The notes: a model not told the origin generated them from the sequence alone. A DNA stretch of 64,000 bases from Alistipes dispar (GCF_006542685.1 NZ_AP019736.1:2406001-2470000); one strand, 5' to 3'. Shown: positions 1 through 9,071, counted from the stretch's first letter. Numbers and translations: made by a program.

Positions 1-685
1 TGCCGAAGAGCCAGTGGGCCTCGATCACCTCGAAGCCCTTGTTCACGAGCGTCGAGGAGTCGATCGTGATCTTCGCGCCCATCCGCCATTGGGGATGGCG
101 CAGCGCCTGTTCCACGGTGACGCCGGCCAGCTCCTCGCGTCTGAGGTCGCGGAACGCCCCGCCGCTGCACGTGACGATCAGCCGCCGCACCGGGGCGCGT
201 TCGCCCGCGAGACACTGGAATATGGCCGAGTGCTCCGAGTCGATCGGGACGATCGGCGCGCGGTGTTTCCGTGCCAGCGGCATCACGCAGGCGCCGCCCA
301 CCACGAGCGACTCCTTGTTGGCCAGCGCCAGCTTCTTGCCCGCTCCGATGGCGGCCACCGTGGGCGCCAGTCCGGCGTATCCCACCAGCGCGTTCACCAC
401 GACCTCCGTGTCCCCCGCGGCGGCCAGCTGCGCCACGGCCTCCTCGCCGGCATACACCTTCGTGTCGGTGCCGGCGAGCGCGTCGCGCAGCGGCGCATAG
501 TGCCGTTCGTCGGCTATCGCCACGGCGTCGGCGTCGAACTCCCGGGCCTGCTCGGCGAGCCGCTCCCAGCGGCTGCGGGCCGTCAGTACGCGGGCTTCGA
601 ACCGTTCGGGATTCTCCCGCACGATGTCGAGCGTCTGTTCGCCGATCGAGCCGGTCGAACCCAGAATGGCAAGTCGTTGTCTCAT
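1..685 (-). CDS. dxr: 1-deoxy-D-xylulose 5-phosphate reductoisomerase, 3' end cut by window edge
   Basis: Minus-strand frame beginning at the ATG at 685 and running off the left edge, giving about 228 residues of an enzyme usually near 390. It converts DXP to MEP in the non-mevalonate isoprenoid pathway in the cytoplasm. The N-terminus has the NADPH-binding GSTGSIG signature at residues 9-15, followed by the family motifs NKESLV, DSEHSAIFQ and, near the cut, TIDSSTLVNKG. The start lies only 5 bases after the stop of the upstream M23-like gene, so the two are very probably one transcript. The C-terminal helical domain is outside the window. Identity is secure. Confidence 0.95.
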   Translation of the reverse strand, partial: MRQRLAILGSTGSIGEQTLDIVRENPERFEARVLTARSRWERLAEQAREFDADAVAIADERHYAPLRDALAGTDTKVYAGEEAVAQLAAAGDTEVVVNALVGYAGLAPTVAAIGAGKKLALANKESLVVGGACVMPLARKHRAPIVPIDSEHSAIFQCLAGERAPVRRLIVTCSGGAFRDLRREELAGVTVEQALRHPQWRMGAKITIDSSTLVNKGFEVIEAHWLFG

Positions 686-690
686 GGTCT

Positions 691-1560
691 TCAGAATACG
701 ATATAACTCTCCGGATCGACCGGTTTCCCGTCGCTCCACAATTCGAATTCGAACATGCGCACCTCGCCGTTCTCGGCTTCGGAGTTGTAACCCACCAGCT
801 CGCCCGGGCGGAGCGTCTGCCCCGGAGCCGCGAGCGACTGCGAAAGGTTGCGATAGACCGACAGCAGGCCGCCGCGGTGCTGCATGATGACCGTGTAGCC
901 CCGCTCGGGGGTCCAGAGGCTCTGCACCACCGTCCCGCCGTCCACGGCCGCGATGCGGTCGGAGGCCGCCGCGGCGATCTTCACCCCGAAACGGCCCTGC
1001 GAGATGTCGAAACGCTCGGTGATGATCCCCTCGACGGGTTTCGCCAGCTCGATCGCTTCGCGTATCCTGCGCCGCGAGTCGCTGCCCCGCCCCGCGAGCG
1101 AGTAGGGGCCGTCGCCCTCCATCTGGGCGCGCAGGAGCGAATCCTCGGCCGACGGCATCACGAGCACCTTGCTCGCGCGCGTGCTGTCGCTTCCCGGCAG
1201 GGTCCGCGCTACGGGGGTGTTGCCCTCCAGAATCATGGCGATATTCTCGTTGTAGGTCATCATGTCGTTCATCATGCGCTCCATCGAGTCCAGACGGATG
1301 ATGTTCTGGATGAGGCTCTCGCGCGAACGGTCCGCCTCGGTCCGGTAGCCGGGCAGGAACTCCAGCACGGGCGAATAGGCCACCAGCGAGAGCGTGAGGA
1401 TGAAGAGCACCAGCACGAAGGCCACCAGTCCGGCCAGCAGGCTGGCCGGGGAGACGTGCACGTGCCACTCCTCGCTGTTGTCCGTGGCGTTGAGCATGTT
1501 GAAGCGGCGTTTGCGGAACAGTCCGCGCCACCATGCCCGGACGGATTTTATCGTTTTCAT
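691..1560 (-). CDS. M23/LytM-like membrane protein with a degenerate peptidase domain
   Basis: 289 residues. A basic N-terminus is followed by one membrane segment (about residues 38-62), a helical stalk, and a C-terminal LytM/M23-like beta domain (about 170-289). The fold signature is recognisable (GYTVIMQHRGG, VYRNLS, FELWSDGKPVDP), but the zinc ligands of active M23 peptidases are replaced. The first His/Asp motif reads GRFGVK, the HxH site reads YRN, and the final HLHFE reads MFEFE. It therefore probably does not cleave peptidoglycan; by analogy with EnvC-type degenerate LytM proteins it may regulate or scaffold cell-wall enzymes. It is the first gene before dxr and has its own consensus promoter. 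Automatic annotation would call it a metallopeptidase. Confidence 0.85.
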   Translation of the reverse strand: MKTIKSVRAWWRGLFRKRRFNMLNATDNSEEWHVHVSPASLLAGLVAFVLVLFILTLSLVAYSPVLEFLPGYRTEADRSRESLIQNIIRLDSMERMMNDMMTYNENIAMILEGNTPVARTLPGSDSTRASKVLVMPSAEDSLLRAQMEGDGPYSLAGRGSDSRRRIREAIELAKPVEGIITERFDISQGRFGVKIAAAASDRIAAVDGGTVVQSLWTPERGYTVIMQHRGGLLSVYRNLSQSLAAPGQTLRPGELVGYNSEAENGEVRMFEFELWSDGKPVDPESYIVF

Positions 1561-1588
1561 CGTTCGGAAACCTTTGCGTTCAATCCCA

Positions 1589-1620
1589 CAAATATAGTAT
1601 AAGCCGTGCGGACTGCCAAA
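1589..1620 (-). promoter_or_regulatory. Bacteroidota-type promoter for the M23-like gene and dxr
   Basis: On the minus strand TTTGG, 19 bases, then TATATTTG (positions 1589-1596). This is an exact -33/-7 arrangement, ending 28 bases before the ATG at 1560. Confidence 0.75.
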
Positions 1621-1655
1621 TTTATTTCTTCCCGCCGCTCCTGCGGACGGAATCG

Positions 1656-1686
1656 TTTGCAGGTCCCGCTATTTTTCCTATCTTTG
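1656..1686 (+). promoter_or_regulatory. Promoter for the nucleotidyltransferase gene
   Basis: TTTG at 1656-1659, 19 bases, TATCTTTG at 1679-1686. The in-frame ATG at 1688 sits only one base after the -7 box and would lie upstream of the transcript, which is why the ATG at 1730 is taken as the real start. Confidence 0.75.
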
Positions 1687-1729
1687 CATGATCCGACTTC
1701 GAATCAACGTCGAAACTAACGATAAAAGT

Positions 1730-2641
1730 ATGGTAAAACCTGCACTTCTCGTACTCGCCGCGGGCATGGGTTCCCGCTACGGGTCGCTCAAACAGATGGA
1801 CGGCGTGGGTCCCAACCGCGAGGCCATCATCGACTATTCGGTCTATGACGCCATCCGCGCCGGCTTCGGCAAGGTGGTCTTCGTCATCCGCCACTCCTTC
1901 GCCGACGAGTTCCGCGAGGTCTTCTCGGCCGACCGCTTCGGCGGCCGCATCGCCGTGGAGTATGTCTTTCAGGAGCTGGACAGCCTGCCCGAAGGGCTGA
2001 CGGTCCCCGAAGGCCGCGTGAAGCCGTGGGGCACGAACCACGCCGTGATGATGGCCTCCGGGGTCATCCGCGAACCGTTCGCCGTCATCAACGCCGACGA
2101 CTTCTACGGCGCCGAAGCCTACCGCACCATCGGCGACTACCTCTCGCAGTTGGGCGACAGCCGCAACCGCTACTGCATGGTGGCCTACGATCTCGACCGG
2201 ACGCTTTCGGACAACGGAACCGTCTCGCGCGGCGTCTGCGGCGTCGATGCCGAGGGCAACCTCGTTTCGATGGTCGAGCGCACGCAGATCGAGCGGATGC
2301 CCGACGGCCGTATCGTCTTCCACGACGGCGGAGCCGACGAGCCGCTGGCGGAGAACACCCCCGTGTCGATGAACCTCTTCGGATTCACGCCCGACTATTT
2401 CGCCTATTCGCAGGAGTATTTCCCGGTGTGGTTCGAGGCCAACCGGTCCAATCCGAAGGCCGAGTTCTACATCCCTACGGTGGTGAACAGGCTCATCGGC
2501 GACGGTACGGCTTCGCTGCGCGTGCTGCGCTCCGCAGCCCAATGGCACGGCGTCACCTACAAGGAGGACAAGCCGGCGCTCATGGCCGCCATCGAGCGGA
2601 TGATCGCCAAGGGCCGTTACCCGCGCGATCTGTGGAAGTGA
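1730..2641 (+). CDS. NTP_transferase-fold nucleotidyltransferase
   Basis: 303 residues from the ATG at 1730. The N-terminus holds the nucleotidyltransferase signature LAAGMGSRYGSLKQMD (about residues 7-22), the nucleotide-binding loop of sugar-phosphate nucleotidylyltransferases, and INADDFYG supplies the metal-binding Asp pair. The rest matches a group of stand-alone transferases widespread in Bacteroidales whose sugar substrate is not established. The family transfers NMP to a sugar phosphate or related acceptor in the cytoplasm. It is a single-gene unit with its own promoter and a strong terminator, followed by a GH13 hydrolase with its own promoter. Substrate unknown. Confidence 0.8.
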   Translation: MVKPALLVLAAGMGSRYGSLKQMDGVGPNREAIIDYSVYDAIRAGFGKVVFVIRHSFADEFREVFSADRFGGRIAVEYVFQELDSLPEGLTVPEGRVKPWGTNHAVMMASGVIREPFAVINADDFYGAEAYRTIGDYLSQLGDSRNRYCMVAYDLDRTLSDNGTVSRGVCGVDAEGNLVSMVERTQIERMPDGRIVFHDGGADEPLAENTPVSMNLFGFTPDYFAYSQEYFPVWFEANRSNPKAEFYIPTVVNRLIGDGTASLRVLRSAAQWHGVTYKEDKPALMAAIERMIAKGRYPRDLWK

Positions 2642-2689
2642 CTTCCCGCGCCGTCGTGCCGGAGGGATCCTGCCGCGGCGCGCGAAATT

Positions 2690-2728
2690 TCCGGACCGTC
2701 TCCTGCGCGGAGCGGTCCGGATTTTTTT
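2690..2728 (+). terminator. Rho-independent terminator after the nucleotidyltransferase gene
   Basis: TCCGGACCG (2690-2698) pairs with CGGTCCGGA (2713-2721), followed by seven T (2722-2728). Confidence 0.85.
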
Positions 2729-2740
2729 CGGAAAAAATCG

Positions 2741-2748
2741 TATCTTTG
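2741..2748 (+). promoter_or_regulatory. -7 element for the GH13 gene
   Basis: TATCTTTG, 43 bases upstream of the ATG at 2792. The upstream -33 position is only T-rich, without a clear TTTG. Confidence 0.6.
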
Positions 2749-2791
2749 GCCTCCGGAATCCGGACCCGAACCGGGATTCCCCCAAAACGCA

Positions 2792-4084
2792 ATGCCGATG
2801 AATCAGCATCCCGAATGGAGCTACGGGGCCGTGCTCTATGAAATGAACGTGCGCCAGCTCACGCCCGAAGGCACGTTGCGCGCCGCTGCCGCGCGGCTGG
2901 AATTCCTGCGCGATCTGGGCGTCGATGCCGTGTGGCTCATGCCCATCTACCCGATCGGGGAGAAGAACCGCAAGGGCACGCTCGGCTCCTACTATTCGAT
3001 CCGCGACTACTGCGCCGTCAATCCCGAGCTGGGCACGATGGACGATTTCGACGATTTCGTGGCCGAAGCGCACCGCCTCGGCATGAAGGTGCTCATGGAC
3101 TGGGTGGCCAACCACACTTCGCGCGATGCGCGGTGGATCGCCGGGAAGCCCGCCTCGTGGTACGAGCGCGACGCCTCGGGCGAGCCCGCCGTGCCGTGGG
3201 ACTGGACCGATACGGCCAAGCTCGACTATGCGAACCGCGACGTATGGGAGGCCCAGGCCGCGGCCATGGAGTTCTGGATCGCGCGGCACGCCGTGGACGG
3301 CTTCCGCTGCGATATGGCGATGCTCGTGCCGATCGGGTTCTGGCAGTACGCCGCCGCGCGCCTGCGCCGCGTGAAGCCCGACCTGTTCCTGCTGGCCGAG
3401 GCCGAACAGCGGAACCTCTTCGACGACGGCGTGTTCGACGCCTGCTACGGGTGGGAGATGCATCACCTGCTCAACGACGTGGCGCAGCAGCGCGTGCGGG
3501 TCACGGCGCTGCGCGACTGGCTCCGCGCCGACCGCGGCCGCTATCCCCGCTCGGCCATGCGGCTGGCCTTCACCTCGAACCACGACGAGAATTCGTGGAA
3601 CGGTTCGGAGTTCGCCCGCATGGGGGCCGCGCGGGGCATCATGGCGGCGTTCACCTTCGTCGTTCCGGGCGGCCTGCCGCTGATCTATACCGGGCAGGAG
3701 GTGGGCTACGACCATTCGTTCGCCTTCTTCGACCGCGACCCGATTCCTGCGGAATCCTACCGGGCCAACGCCTACACGGAGTTCTACCGCCGCCTGACGG
3801 AGCTGCGCCATGCCAATCCGGCCCTCGCGGCGGGCGGGCGGGGCGGCGACATGGTCGAGATCAGCAACAACGCCGAGGACTGCCTGATGACCTTCGTGCG
3901 CGAGGTTCCCGGCAACCAGGTCGTCGCCGTGATGAACCTTTCGCCCTACGCGATCGAGACCGATTACTATACGGGCATCTACGCCGGCATGTACACCGAC
4001 GCCCTGACGGGCCGCCCCAGCGAACTGCGGGGGCACGTCGTAGAGCCGATGGGACCGTGGAGCTACCGGATTCTGACCCGGTAG
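2792..4084 (+). CDS. GH13 alpha-amylase family glycosyl hydrolase
   Basis: 430 residues (a start two codons later at 2798 is equally possible). A compact (beta/alpha)8 GH13 enzyme with the full catalytic set: nucleophile Asp174 in GFRCDMA, acid/base Glu203 in LLAEAEQ, and transition-state Asp265 in TSNHDEN. MDWVANHTS (about 102-110) is conserved region I. No signal peptide is visible, so it should act in the cytoplasm on alpha-glucans or imported malto-oligosaccharides. A small C-terminal beta domain follows about residue 350. At about 430 residues it is shorter than secreted amylases. It is not part of a Sus-like locus; there is no SusC/SusD neighbour. Confidence 0.9.
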   Translation: MPMNQHPEWSYGAVLYEMNVRQLTPEGTLRAAAARLEFLRDLGVDAVWLMPIYPIGEKNRKGTLGSYYSIRDYCAVNPELGTMDDFDDFVAEAHRLGMKVLMDWVANHTSRDARWIAGKPASWYERDASGEPAVPWDWTDTAKLDYANRDVWEAQAAAMEFWIARHAVDGFRCDMAMLVPIGFWQYAAARLRRVKPDLFLLAEAEQRNLFDDGVFDACYGWEMHHLLNDVAQQRVRVTALRDWLRADRGRYPRSAMRLAFTSNHDENSWNGSEFARMGAARGIMAAFTFVVPGGLPLIYTGQEVGYDHSFAFFDRDPIPAESYRANAYTEFYRRLTELRHANPALAAGGRGGDMVEISNNAEDCLMTFVREVPGNQVVAVMNLSPYAIETDYYTGIYAGMYTDALTGRPSELRGHVVEPMGPWSYRILTR

Positions 4085-4103
4085 CGGTTCTGCGGATTTT
4101 TCG

Positions 4104-4111
4104 TATCTTTG
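4104..4111 (+). promoter_or_regulatory. -7 element abutting the TPM-domain gene
   Basis: TATCTTTG ends only 6 bases before the ATG at 4118. Transcription should therefore start at or within a few bases of the start codon. The -33 region has no good TTG. Confidence 0.6.
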
Positions 4112-4117
4112 CCCCCG

Positions 4118-5020
4118 ATGAAACGATCGCTGCTTTTCTGCCTGCTCTTTCTGGCGGCCGCGGTTCCTGCCGCCGCCGGGACCTACCGCGTGGAGGAGAT
4201 TCCCCATGTCCAGCGCGCCGACCGCCGCCGCTACGTCTCGAATCCCGACGGGATTCTCTCCCCGGAGGCCGTGGCGCGCATCGACGCCGTGTGCGCCTCG
4301 CTCCGCGAGCGGGGGCTGGCCCAGGTGGCCGTCGTCGCCGTGGACGACATTGCCGGCGGCGATACGTTCTCTTTCGCCGTCGAGCTGTTCGGCCGCTGGG
4401 GCGTGGGCGGCGCGGAGAGCGACAACGGGCTGGGCATCCTGCTGGTGAAGGACCTGCGCGAGATCCGCTTCGTCACGGGCGGCGGGGTCGAGGGCGTGCT
4501 GCCCGACGCTCTCTGCAAGCGCATCCAGCTCAGATACATGCTTCCTGCTTTCCGGGAGGGGAATTACGACGCGGGCATGGTCGCAGGCGTGGAGGCCGCG
4601 GCGCAACTGCTCGAAGGAGGCGATCCCGACCTGGGGGAGGAGGAAGGGCTTTCGCTCGGGGCGATTCTGCTGATCGTCGCCGGCTTCGTCTTTCTGCCGC
4701 TGGCCGCGGGACTGGCCGTCCACTACCTTTCGCGCCGTTGTCCCCGCTGCCGCAGGTTCGCGTTGCAGTGCGACTCGCAGCGGGTGCTCGGGACGACGCC
4801 CTCCTACCGCGAGGTGGAGTACACCTACGTCTGCCGTCATTGCGGCGCCGTGGTGACGCGGCGTTCCCGCCAGTCGCGCGGCAACGGCTTCGGCGGCGGT
4901 TCGGGCGGCGGCATGATTATCGGCGGAGGCGGCTTCGGCGGACTGGGCGGAGGCGGGAGCCTCGGCGGCGGTTTCGGCGGCGGATCGTTCGGGGGCGGCG
5001 GCGCCGGATCGAAGTGGTGA
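4118..5020 (+). CDS. TPM domain (YgcG-type) membrane protein with glycine-rich tail
   Basis: 300 residues from the ATG at 4118; an in-frame TTG at 4109 lies inside the -7 box and is rejected. Signal peptide MKRSLLFCLLFLAAAVPAAAG, then a TPM (YgcG/Psb32) domain (about residues 35-165), a membrane segment (about 180-202), a CxxC pair plus a second Cys/His-x2-Cys group suggesting a small zinc-ribbon, and a Gly/Ser-rich tail ending in basic residues. TPM proteins are envelope proteins whose molecular role is not well defined, commonly next to lemA, as here. The near-leaderless promoter is unusual. Confidence 0.85.
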   Translation: MKRSLLFCLLFLAAAVPAAAGTYRVEEIPHVQRADRRRYVSNPDGILSPEAVARIDAVCASLRERGLAQVAVVAVDDIAGGDTFSFAVELFGRWGVGGAESDNGLGILLVKDLREIRFVTGGGVEGVLPDALCKRIQLRYMLPAFREGNYDAGMVAGVEAAAQLLEGGDPDLGEEEGLSLGAILLIVAGFVFLPLAAGLAVHYLSRRCPRCRRFALQCDSQRVLGTTPSYREVEYTYVCRHCGAVVTRRSRQSRGNGFGGGSGGGMIIGGGGFGGLGGGGSLGGGFGGGSFGGGGAGSKW

Positions 5021-5080
5021 CGGCCGTGCGGGGAGTTTTCGGAATCGGCAAATGTATAATAAGGTAAAAAGCAAGACAAT

Positions 5081-5656
5081 ATGAAAAAGTGGATTTGGAT
5101 CGGCCTCGTCGCCGTCGTCGCGATTTTCTTTTACGCCACCTACAACGGCTTCGTCACGAAGGAGGAGGGGCTCAACAGCGCCTGGTCGAACGTGGAGACG
5201 CAGTACCAGCGCCGTTCCGACCTCATTCCCAATCTGGTCAATACGGTAAAGGGCTATGCCGCCCACGAGTCGGAGACGCTCGGCGCCGTGACCGATGCGC
5301 GAGCCCGCGCCGCCTCGATCAGCCTTTCGGCCGGCGAGCTGACACCCGCGAAGCTGGCCGAGTTCCAGGAGGCGCAGGCCGGGGTGCGTTCGGCTCTGGG
5401 GCGGCTTATCGCCGTGGCGGAGAGTTATCCCGACCTGAAGGCCAATCAGAATTTCCTGGAGCTGCAAGCCCAGATCGAAGGTACGGAGAACCGCATCGCC
5501 GTGGCGCGCAAGGAGTTCAACGATGCCGCGCGGCATTACAACGTCGCCGTGCGCCGCTTCCCGGCCAATCTGGTCGCCGGGCTGTTCGGCTTCGAGCAGA
5601 AGCCCTATTTCGAGTCGGCCGAAGGGACCGACGCGGCTCCCGAGGTGAAGTTCTGA
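5081..5656 (+). CDS. lemA: LemA family protein
   Basis: 191 residues: one N-terminal membrane anchor (about residues 4-20) followed by a long helical LemA domain with the family signature SAWSNVETQYQRRSDLIPNL and later EGTENRIAVARKEFNDAARHYN. LemA proteins are anchored in the cytoplasmic membrane with a helical bundle exposed; biochemical function is not established. It sits 60 bases after the TPM gene and one base before the EamA transporter, so the three form one transcription unit. Confidence 0.93.
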   Translation: MKKWIWIGLVAVVAIFFYATYNGFVTKEEGLNSAWSNVETQYQRRSDLIPNLVNTVKGYAAHESETLGAVTDARARAASISLSAGELTPAKLAEFQEAQAGVRSALGRLIAVAESYPDLKANQNFLELQAQIEGTENRIAVARKEFNDAARHYNVAVRRFPANLVAGLFGFEQKPYFESAEGTDAAPEVKF

Positions 5657-5657
5657 G

Positions 5658-6650
5658 ATGCCCGGCGAAAAGACCCGCGGCTACGTACTGGGCGCCGTGG
5701 CCGCCGCCAGTTACGGACTCAATCCGCTCTTCGCGCTGCCCCTCTACGGGGCGGGGCTGGGTCCGGATTCGGTCCTTTTCTACCGCTATCTGCTGGCTGT
5801 CGTCATGCTCGGTTCGCTGATGATCTTCCGGCGGCAGTCCTTCGCGCTCACACGGCGCGACATCCTGCCGCTGGCGGTCATGGGACTGCTTTTTTCCTTC
5901 TCGTCGCTGTGCCTGTTCGCCAGCTACAACTACATGGACGCGGGCATCGCCTCGACGATCCTGTTCCTCTACCCCGTGATGGTGGCCGTCATCATGTCGG
6001 CTTGCTTCGGCGAGCGGGTCACCGCCTCCACCGTGCTTTCGATTCTGCTGGCTCTGGGCGGCATCGCGCTGCTCTACAAGGGCGGCGACGGAGCCACGCT
6101 GAGCCTTGCGGGCGTTGCGCTGGTCTTCCTCTCGTCGCTCTGCTACGCCGTTTATATCGTGGGGGTCAATCGCTCTTCGCTGCGCGACCTTTCGACCGAG
6201 AAGCTGACTTTCTATTCGCTGCTCTTCGGCCTGAGCGTCTATCTGGTCCGTCTGCGGGGCGTCGCCGGTTTGCAGATGATCCCTTCGCCGCTGCTTTGGA
6301 TCAATGCCGTCTCGCTGGCGCTGTTTCCCACGATCGTCTCGCTCGTCACGATGGCCGGCGCCATCCGCCGCATCGGCTCCACGCCCACGGCGATTCTCGG
6401 GGCGCTGGAACCCGTCACGGCGCTCTTTTTCGGTGTGCTGGTCTTCGGCGAACGGCTCACGCCGCGCATTCTCACGGGTGTAGCGCTGATTCTTGCCGCC
6501 GTGACACTCATCATCGCCGGCAAGTCGCTCCGCATCCCGACCGCCGCGACGCACCTCGCGCACTGGCTTTCGCGGCCCCGCCTGCCGCACTGGACCCTCG
6601 CCTGGCTGCGCCGTCTGCCGCTGCCGCGCCTGCGGCACGGGGCGAAATGA
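5658..6650 (+). CDS. EamA/DMT-family transporter
   Basis: 330 residues with ten predicted membrane segments in two EamA repeats (about residues 5-140 and 148-290), plus a short basic C-terminal tail. The DMT superfamily exports or imports small metabolites such as amino acids; the substrate cannot be told from sequence. One base separates it from lemA, so it is the last gene of that operon. A bidirectional hairpin follows immediately. Confidence 0.88.
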   Translation: MPGEKTRGYVLGAVAAASYGLNPLFALPLYGAGLGPDSVLFYRYLLAVVMLGSLMIFRRQSFALTRRDILPLAVMGLLFSFSSLCLFASYNYMDAGIASTILFLYPVMVAVIMSACFGERVTASTVLSILLALGGIALLYKGGDGATLSLAGVALVFLSSLCYAVYIVGVNRSSLRDLSTEKLTFYSLLFGLSVYLVRLRGVAGLQMIPSPLLWINAVSLALFPTIVSLVTMAGAIRRIGSTPTAILGALEPVTALFFGVLVFGERLTPRILTGVALILAAVTLIIAGKSLRIPTAATHLAHWLSRPRLPHWTLAWLRRLPLPRLRHGAK

Positions 6651-6684
6651 AAAAGCGGTCCGCTCTCCGGAGCCGGACCGCTTT
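6651..6684. terminator. Bidirectional terminator between convergent genes
   Basis: AAAGCGGTCCG (6652-6662) pairs with CGGACCGCTTT (6674-6684). On the minus strand the stem is followed by a T-run, so it mainly serves the receptor gene; on the plus strand it closes the lemA operon. Confidence 0.8.
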
Positions 6685-6704
6685 CCGTTTCGGGCCGCGC
6701 GCCG

Positions 6705-9071
6705 TTACATGCGTCCTTTGTCCTCGGAGGCTCCCGCCTCCACGGATTTTTTTCGGAAGGCCTTGCCTGACTTGAAGTTGCAGGTGATTCCGATCTGATA
6801 GCTGCGGGCGCACCACGGCTGCCGCGTGATGACCCGGCGCACGAATCCGTCGCCCTGCGCCGTGATCTCCTGCCCCTCGTCGAGCAGGCTGCGCGCCGAG
6901 AACGAGAGCGTGAACCGCCTGCCGAAACGCTTCTTTACCTCTGCGTTGAGGAACTGCATCGGCTCGACTGTCGCATTGCCGAATGTCATGCGGCTTTGGT
7001 AGCGGTAGGAGAGGTCCACATAGAAGTTCGCCGGCAGTTCGATCGTCGCCGAGACATTGGCCAGCAGGATATGCTGGAAGGTCTCGGGGGCATGCTGTTC
7101 GACACGCTGGCCGCGCCGCATATAGTTGGCTCCCATGTTGATCTGTAACCATTCGGTCGGTTGTATGGGCAGGTTTGCCGCCGCATACCACGTCTTCGTG
7201 TCGTCGTAATTGACCCAGAGGATGCCGAGCATGTCCGGATTGTCCGCATCGGCCGCGGTGGTCTGGTTGATTTCGTCCCGCTGGAGGATGACGCCGCCCG
7301 TGAGCGTGTATTTGTGCGCCAGCACCAGCGTCAGGCTCACGTCCTGCTTGTAGGCGGGGTCGAGCAGCGGGTTTCCGGTCTGGTAGGTGTAGTCCGAAAT
7401 CTGCATCCGCTGGGGTGTGAGCGTCCAGAACCGCGGCCGTTCGATCGTGCGGGCGTATTGGGCGACGAGCGAATAGGCGCCGTCCTCCGAGAGACGGCAG
7501 GAGAGGTTCGCGTTCGGGAAGAGCGAGAAGTAATCTTGCCCGACGTCGCCGCGTCCGTAGGTGTGGGTATATTCTCCGCGCAGGCCGGCCACCGCGCTCC
7601 AGCGGCCCAGTGAAGCCGTCACGACGCCGTACGCCGCTGCGATATGTTCCGTGTAGTTGATTTCGAAGCTCTGCGCCTCGTTGCGCGTCCATGCCTCTCC
7701 GCGGAGGTATTCGTAACGGGCGTCGTTGCGCATTTCGTTACGCGTGTATTTGATCCCGGTCCTGAGTCTCCAGCGCTTCGAGAAACGCTTGTCGAGTGCG
7801 AGCGTCAGCGCCGCCACGTCGTAGCTGCTGCGCGTGCGGTCGCGGTAGAGCGAATCGACGGCCGGAGCGGGCGCGGGCGGGGCGATACGGCTGCGGTTAT
7901 CGTTGCGGAGCGACGTGTTGCGGTGTGCGTAGTCGCCCAGCACCTTGAAGGTCGAACCCAGCGTGTCGATCTTCCGGACGTAGTTGAACGTCCCCTCGTA
8001 GCCGTTTGCGGCGTTCCCGCCCGCATAGCGGCTCGCGGTGTTCGTCACGCTTCCGGACGTCATGTCCGTCGAGGTTCCGGTCGTCGTCTGCGTGTTGAGG
8101 TGCAGGTACGAGAATTCGGCTCCGAGGCTGTTCCTTCCGTCGAACTCGTAAACGGCCCCCAGTGTCGCGCCGCCGTTGTAGTCGTCGTCGTTCATCGACG
8201 ATGCGGCGCTCAGCCGTTTCCGCCCTGCGGTGTAGGAGGTCTCCTCCTGGCTGTCCATTTCCGATGAGCCGAGCTGTCCCCAGGCCGAGACGTTGAGGTC
8301 GAGCCGTCCGCTGTGGATCGAGACGTTGCCCCCGGGGCCGTAGCGATGTATCAGTCCGCTCTGTTCCGTGCGCAGCGAGAGCGAGCCCTGCAAGCCGTCC
8401 TCGCGCCGTTTGCGGAGCGTGATGAGGACGATGCCGCCCGCCGCGTCGGCGTCGTGGTCCGCGCCGGCCGTGGGGACGATCTCGATCCGCTGGATTTCCT
8501 CGGCGCGCAGCGATCGGAGGTAGGCCATGAGCTGCGCGGGTTCCATGCGCAGCTCGCGGTCGTTCACGAACACCTTCGTGCCGCCCTTGCCGTTGATCGA
8601 GATTTTCTCGCCGTCCATCCATACGCCGGGAGCGCGTTCGAGCAGCTCCGCGCCGTCGCGCCCTGCCGCCGCCGGCGCATTGGCCACGTCCACCACGAAG
8701 CGGTCGGCCTCGCGCCGGACGATCCGGGCCTTCACCACGACCCCTTCGATCTGCGTGGCCGAGCTGCGCAGTACGAAGTCCCCCAGGTCGCTCTCCGCCG
8801 CCACATGCACCTGCCGCGTCAGCGGGTCGTAGCCCAGGTATTGAATCCGGAGCGTGTAGTCTCCCGCAGGGGCTTTCAGCGTGAAGCGCCCCTCGGCGTC
8901 GGTGGCTGTTCCCGTCACCTGCGCCGAATCCCGGAGCAGGACGACCGTGGCGTATTCCACGGCTCCGCCCCGTTCGTCCATCACGCGTCCTTTCGAGGGG
9001 CATAGACGTGCCGCGGAGAGCTCTCCGGCGACGAAAACCAGCATGACGATCAGGGTAATCAGTTTTTTCAT
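6705..9071 (-). CDS. Outer-membrane beta-barrel receptor (TonB-dependent type, OMP_b-brl_3)
   Basis: 788 residues. A signal peptide (about 1-20) is followed by a carboxypeptidase-regulatory-like beta-sandwich (about 28-105, with DAEGRFTLKAPAGDYTLRI), a plug-like domain (about 110-220, with GGTKVFVNDRE and GGIVLITLRK), and a C-terminal beta-barrel of about 550 residues. This is the architecture of the outer membrane beta-barrel family that Bacteroidales use in TonB-dependent uptake. There is no SusD, sigma/anti-sigma or peptidase partner next door, so the ligand is unknown. It is a monocistronic unit with its own AT-rich promoter and a strong terminator. Confidence 0.88.
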   Translation of the reverse strand: MKKLITLIVMLVFVAGELSAARLCPSKGRVMDERGGAVEYATVVLLRDSAQVTGTATDAEGRFTLKAPAGDYTLRIQYLGYDPLTRQVHVAAESDLGDFVLRSSATQIEGVVVKARIVRREADRFVVDVANAPAAAGRDGAELLERAPGVWMDGEKISINGKGGTKVFVNDRELRMEPAQLMAYLRSLRAEEIQRIEIVPTAGADHDADAAGGIVLITLRKRREDGLQGSLSLRTEQSGLIHRYGPGGNVSIHSGRLDLNVSAWGQLGSSEMDSQEETSYTAGRKRLSAASSMNDDDYNGGATLGAVYEFDGRNSLGAEFSYLHLNTQTTTGTSTDMTSGSVTNTASRYAGGNAANGYEGTFNYVRKIDTLGSTFKVLGDYAHRNTSLRNDNRSRIAPPAPAPAVDSLYRDRTRSSYDVAALTLALDKRFSKRWRLRTGIKYTRNEMRNDARYEYLRGEAWTRNEAQSFEINYTEHIAAAYGVVTASLGRWSAVAGLRGEYTHTYGRGDVGQDYFSLFPNANLSCRLSEDGAYSLVAQYARTIERPRFWTLTPQRMQISDYTYQTGNPLLDPAYKQDVSLTLVLAHKYTLTGGVILQRDEINQTTAADADNPDMLGILWVNYDDTKTWYAAANLPIQPTEWLQINMGANYMRRGQRVEQHAPETFQHILLANVSATIELPANFYVDLSYRYQSRMTFGNATVEPMQFLNAEVKKRFGRRFTLSFSARSLLDEGQEITAQGDGFVRRVITRQPWCARSYQIGITCNFKSGKAFRKKSVEAGASEDKGRM

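Noticed and set aside
1622..5536. 1304-codon open frame on the minus strand
   Set aside because: Antisense to the nucleotidyltransferase, GH13, TPM and lemA genes, which have clear motifs; a product of high GC third positions. Its composition is Arg/His/Gly-rich with no domain.
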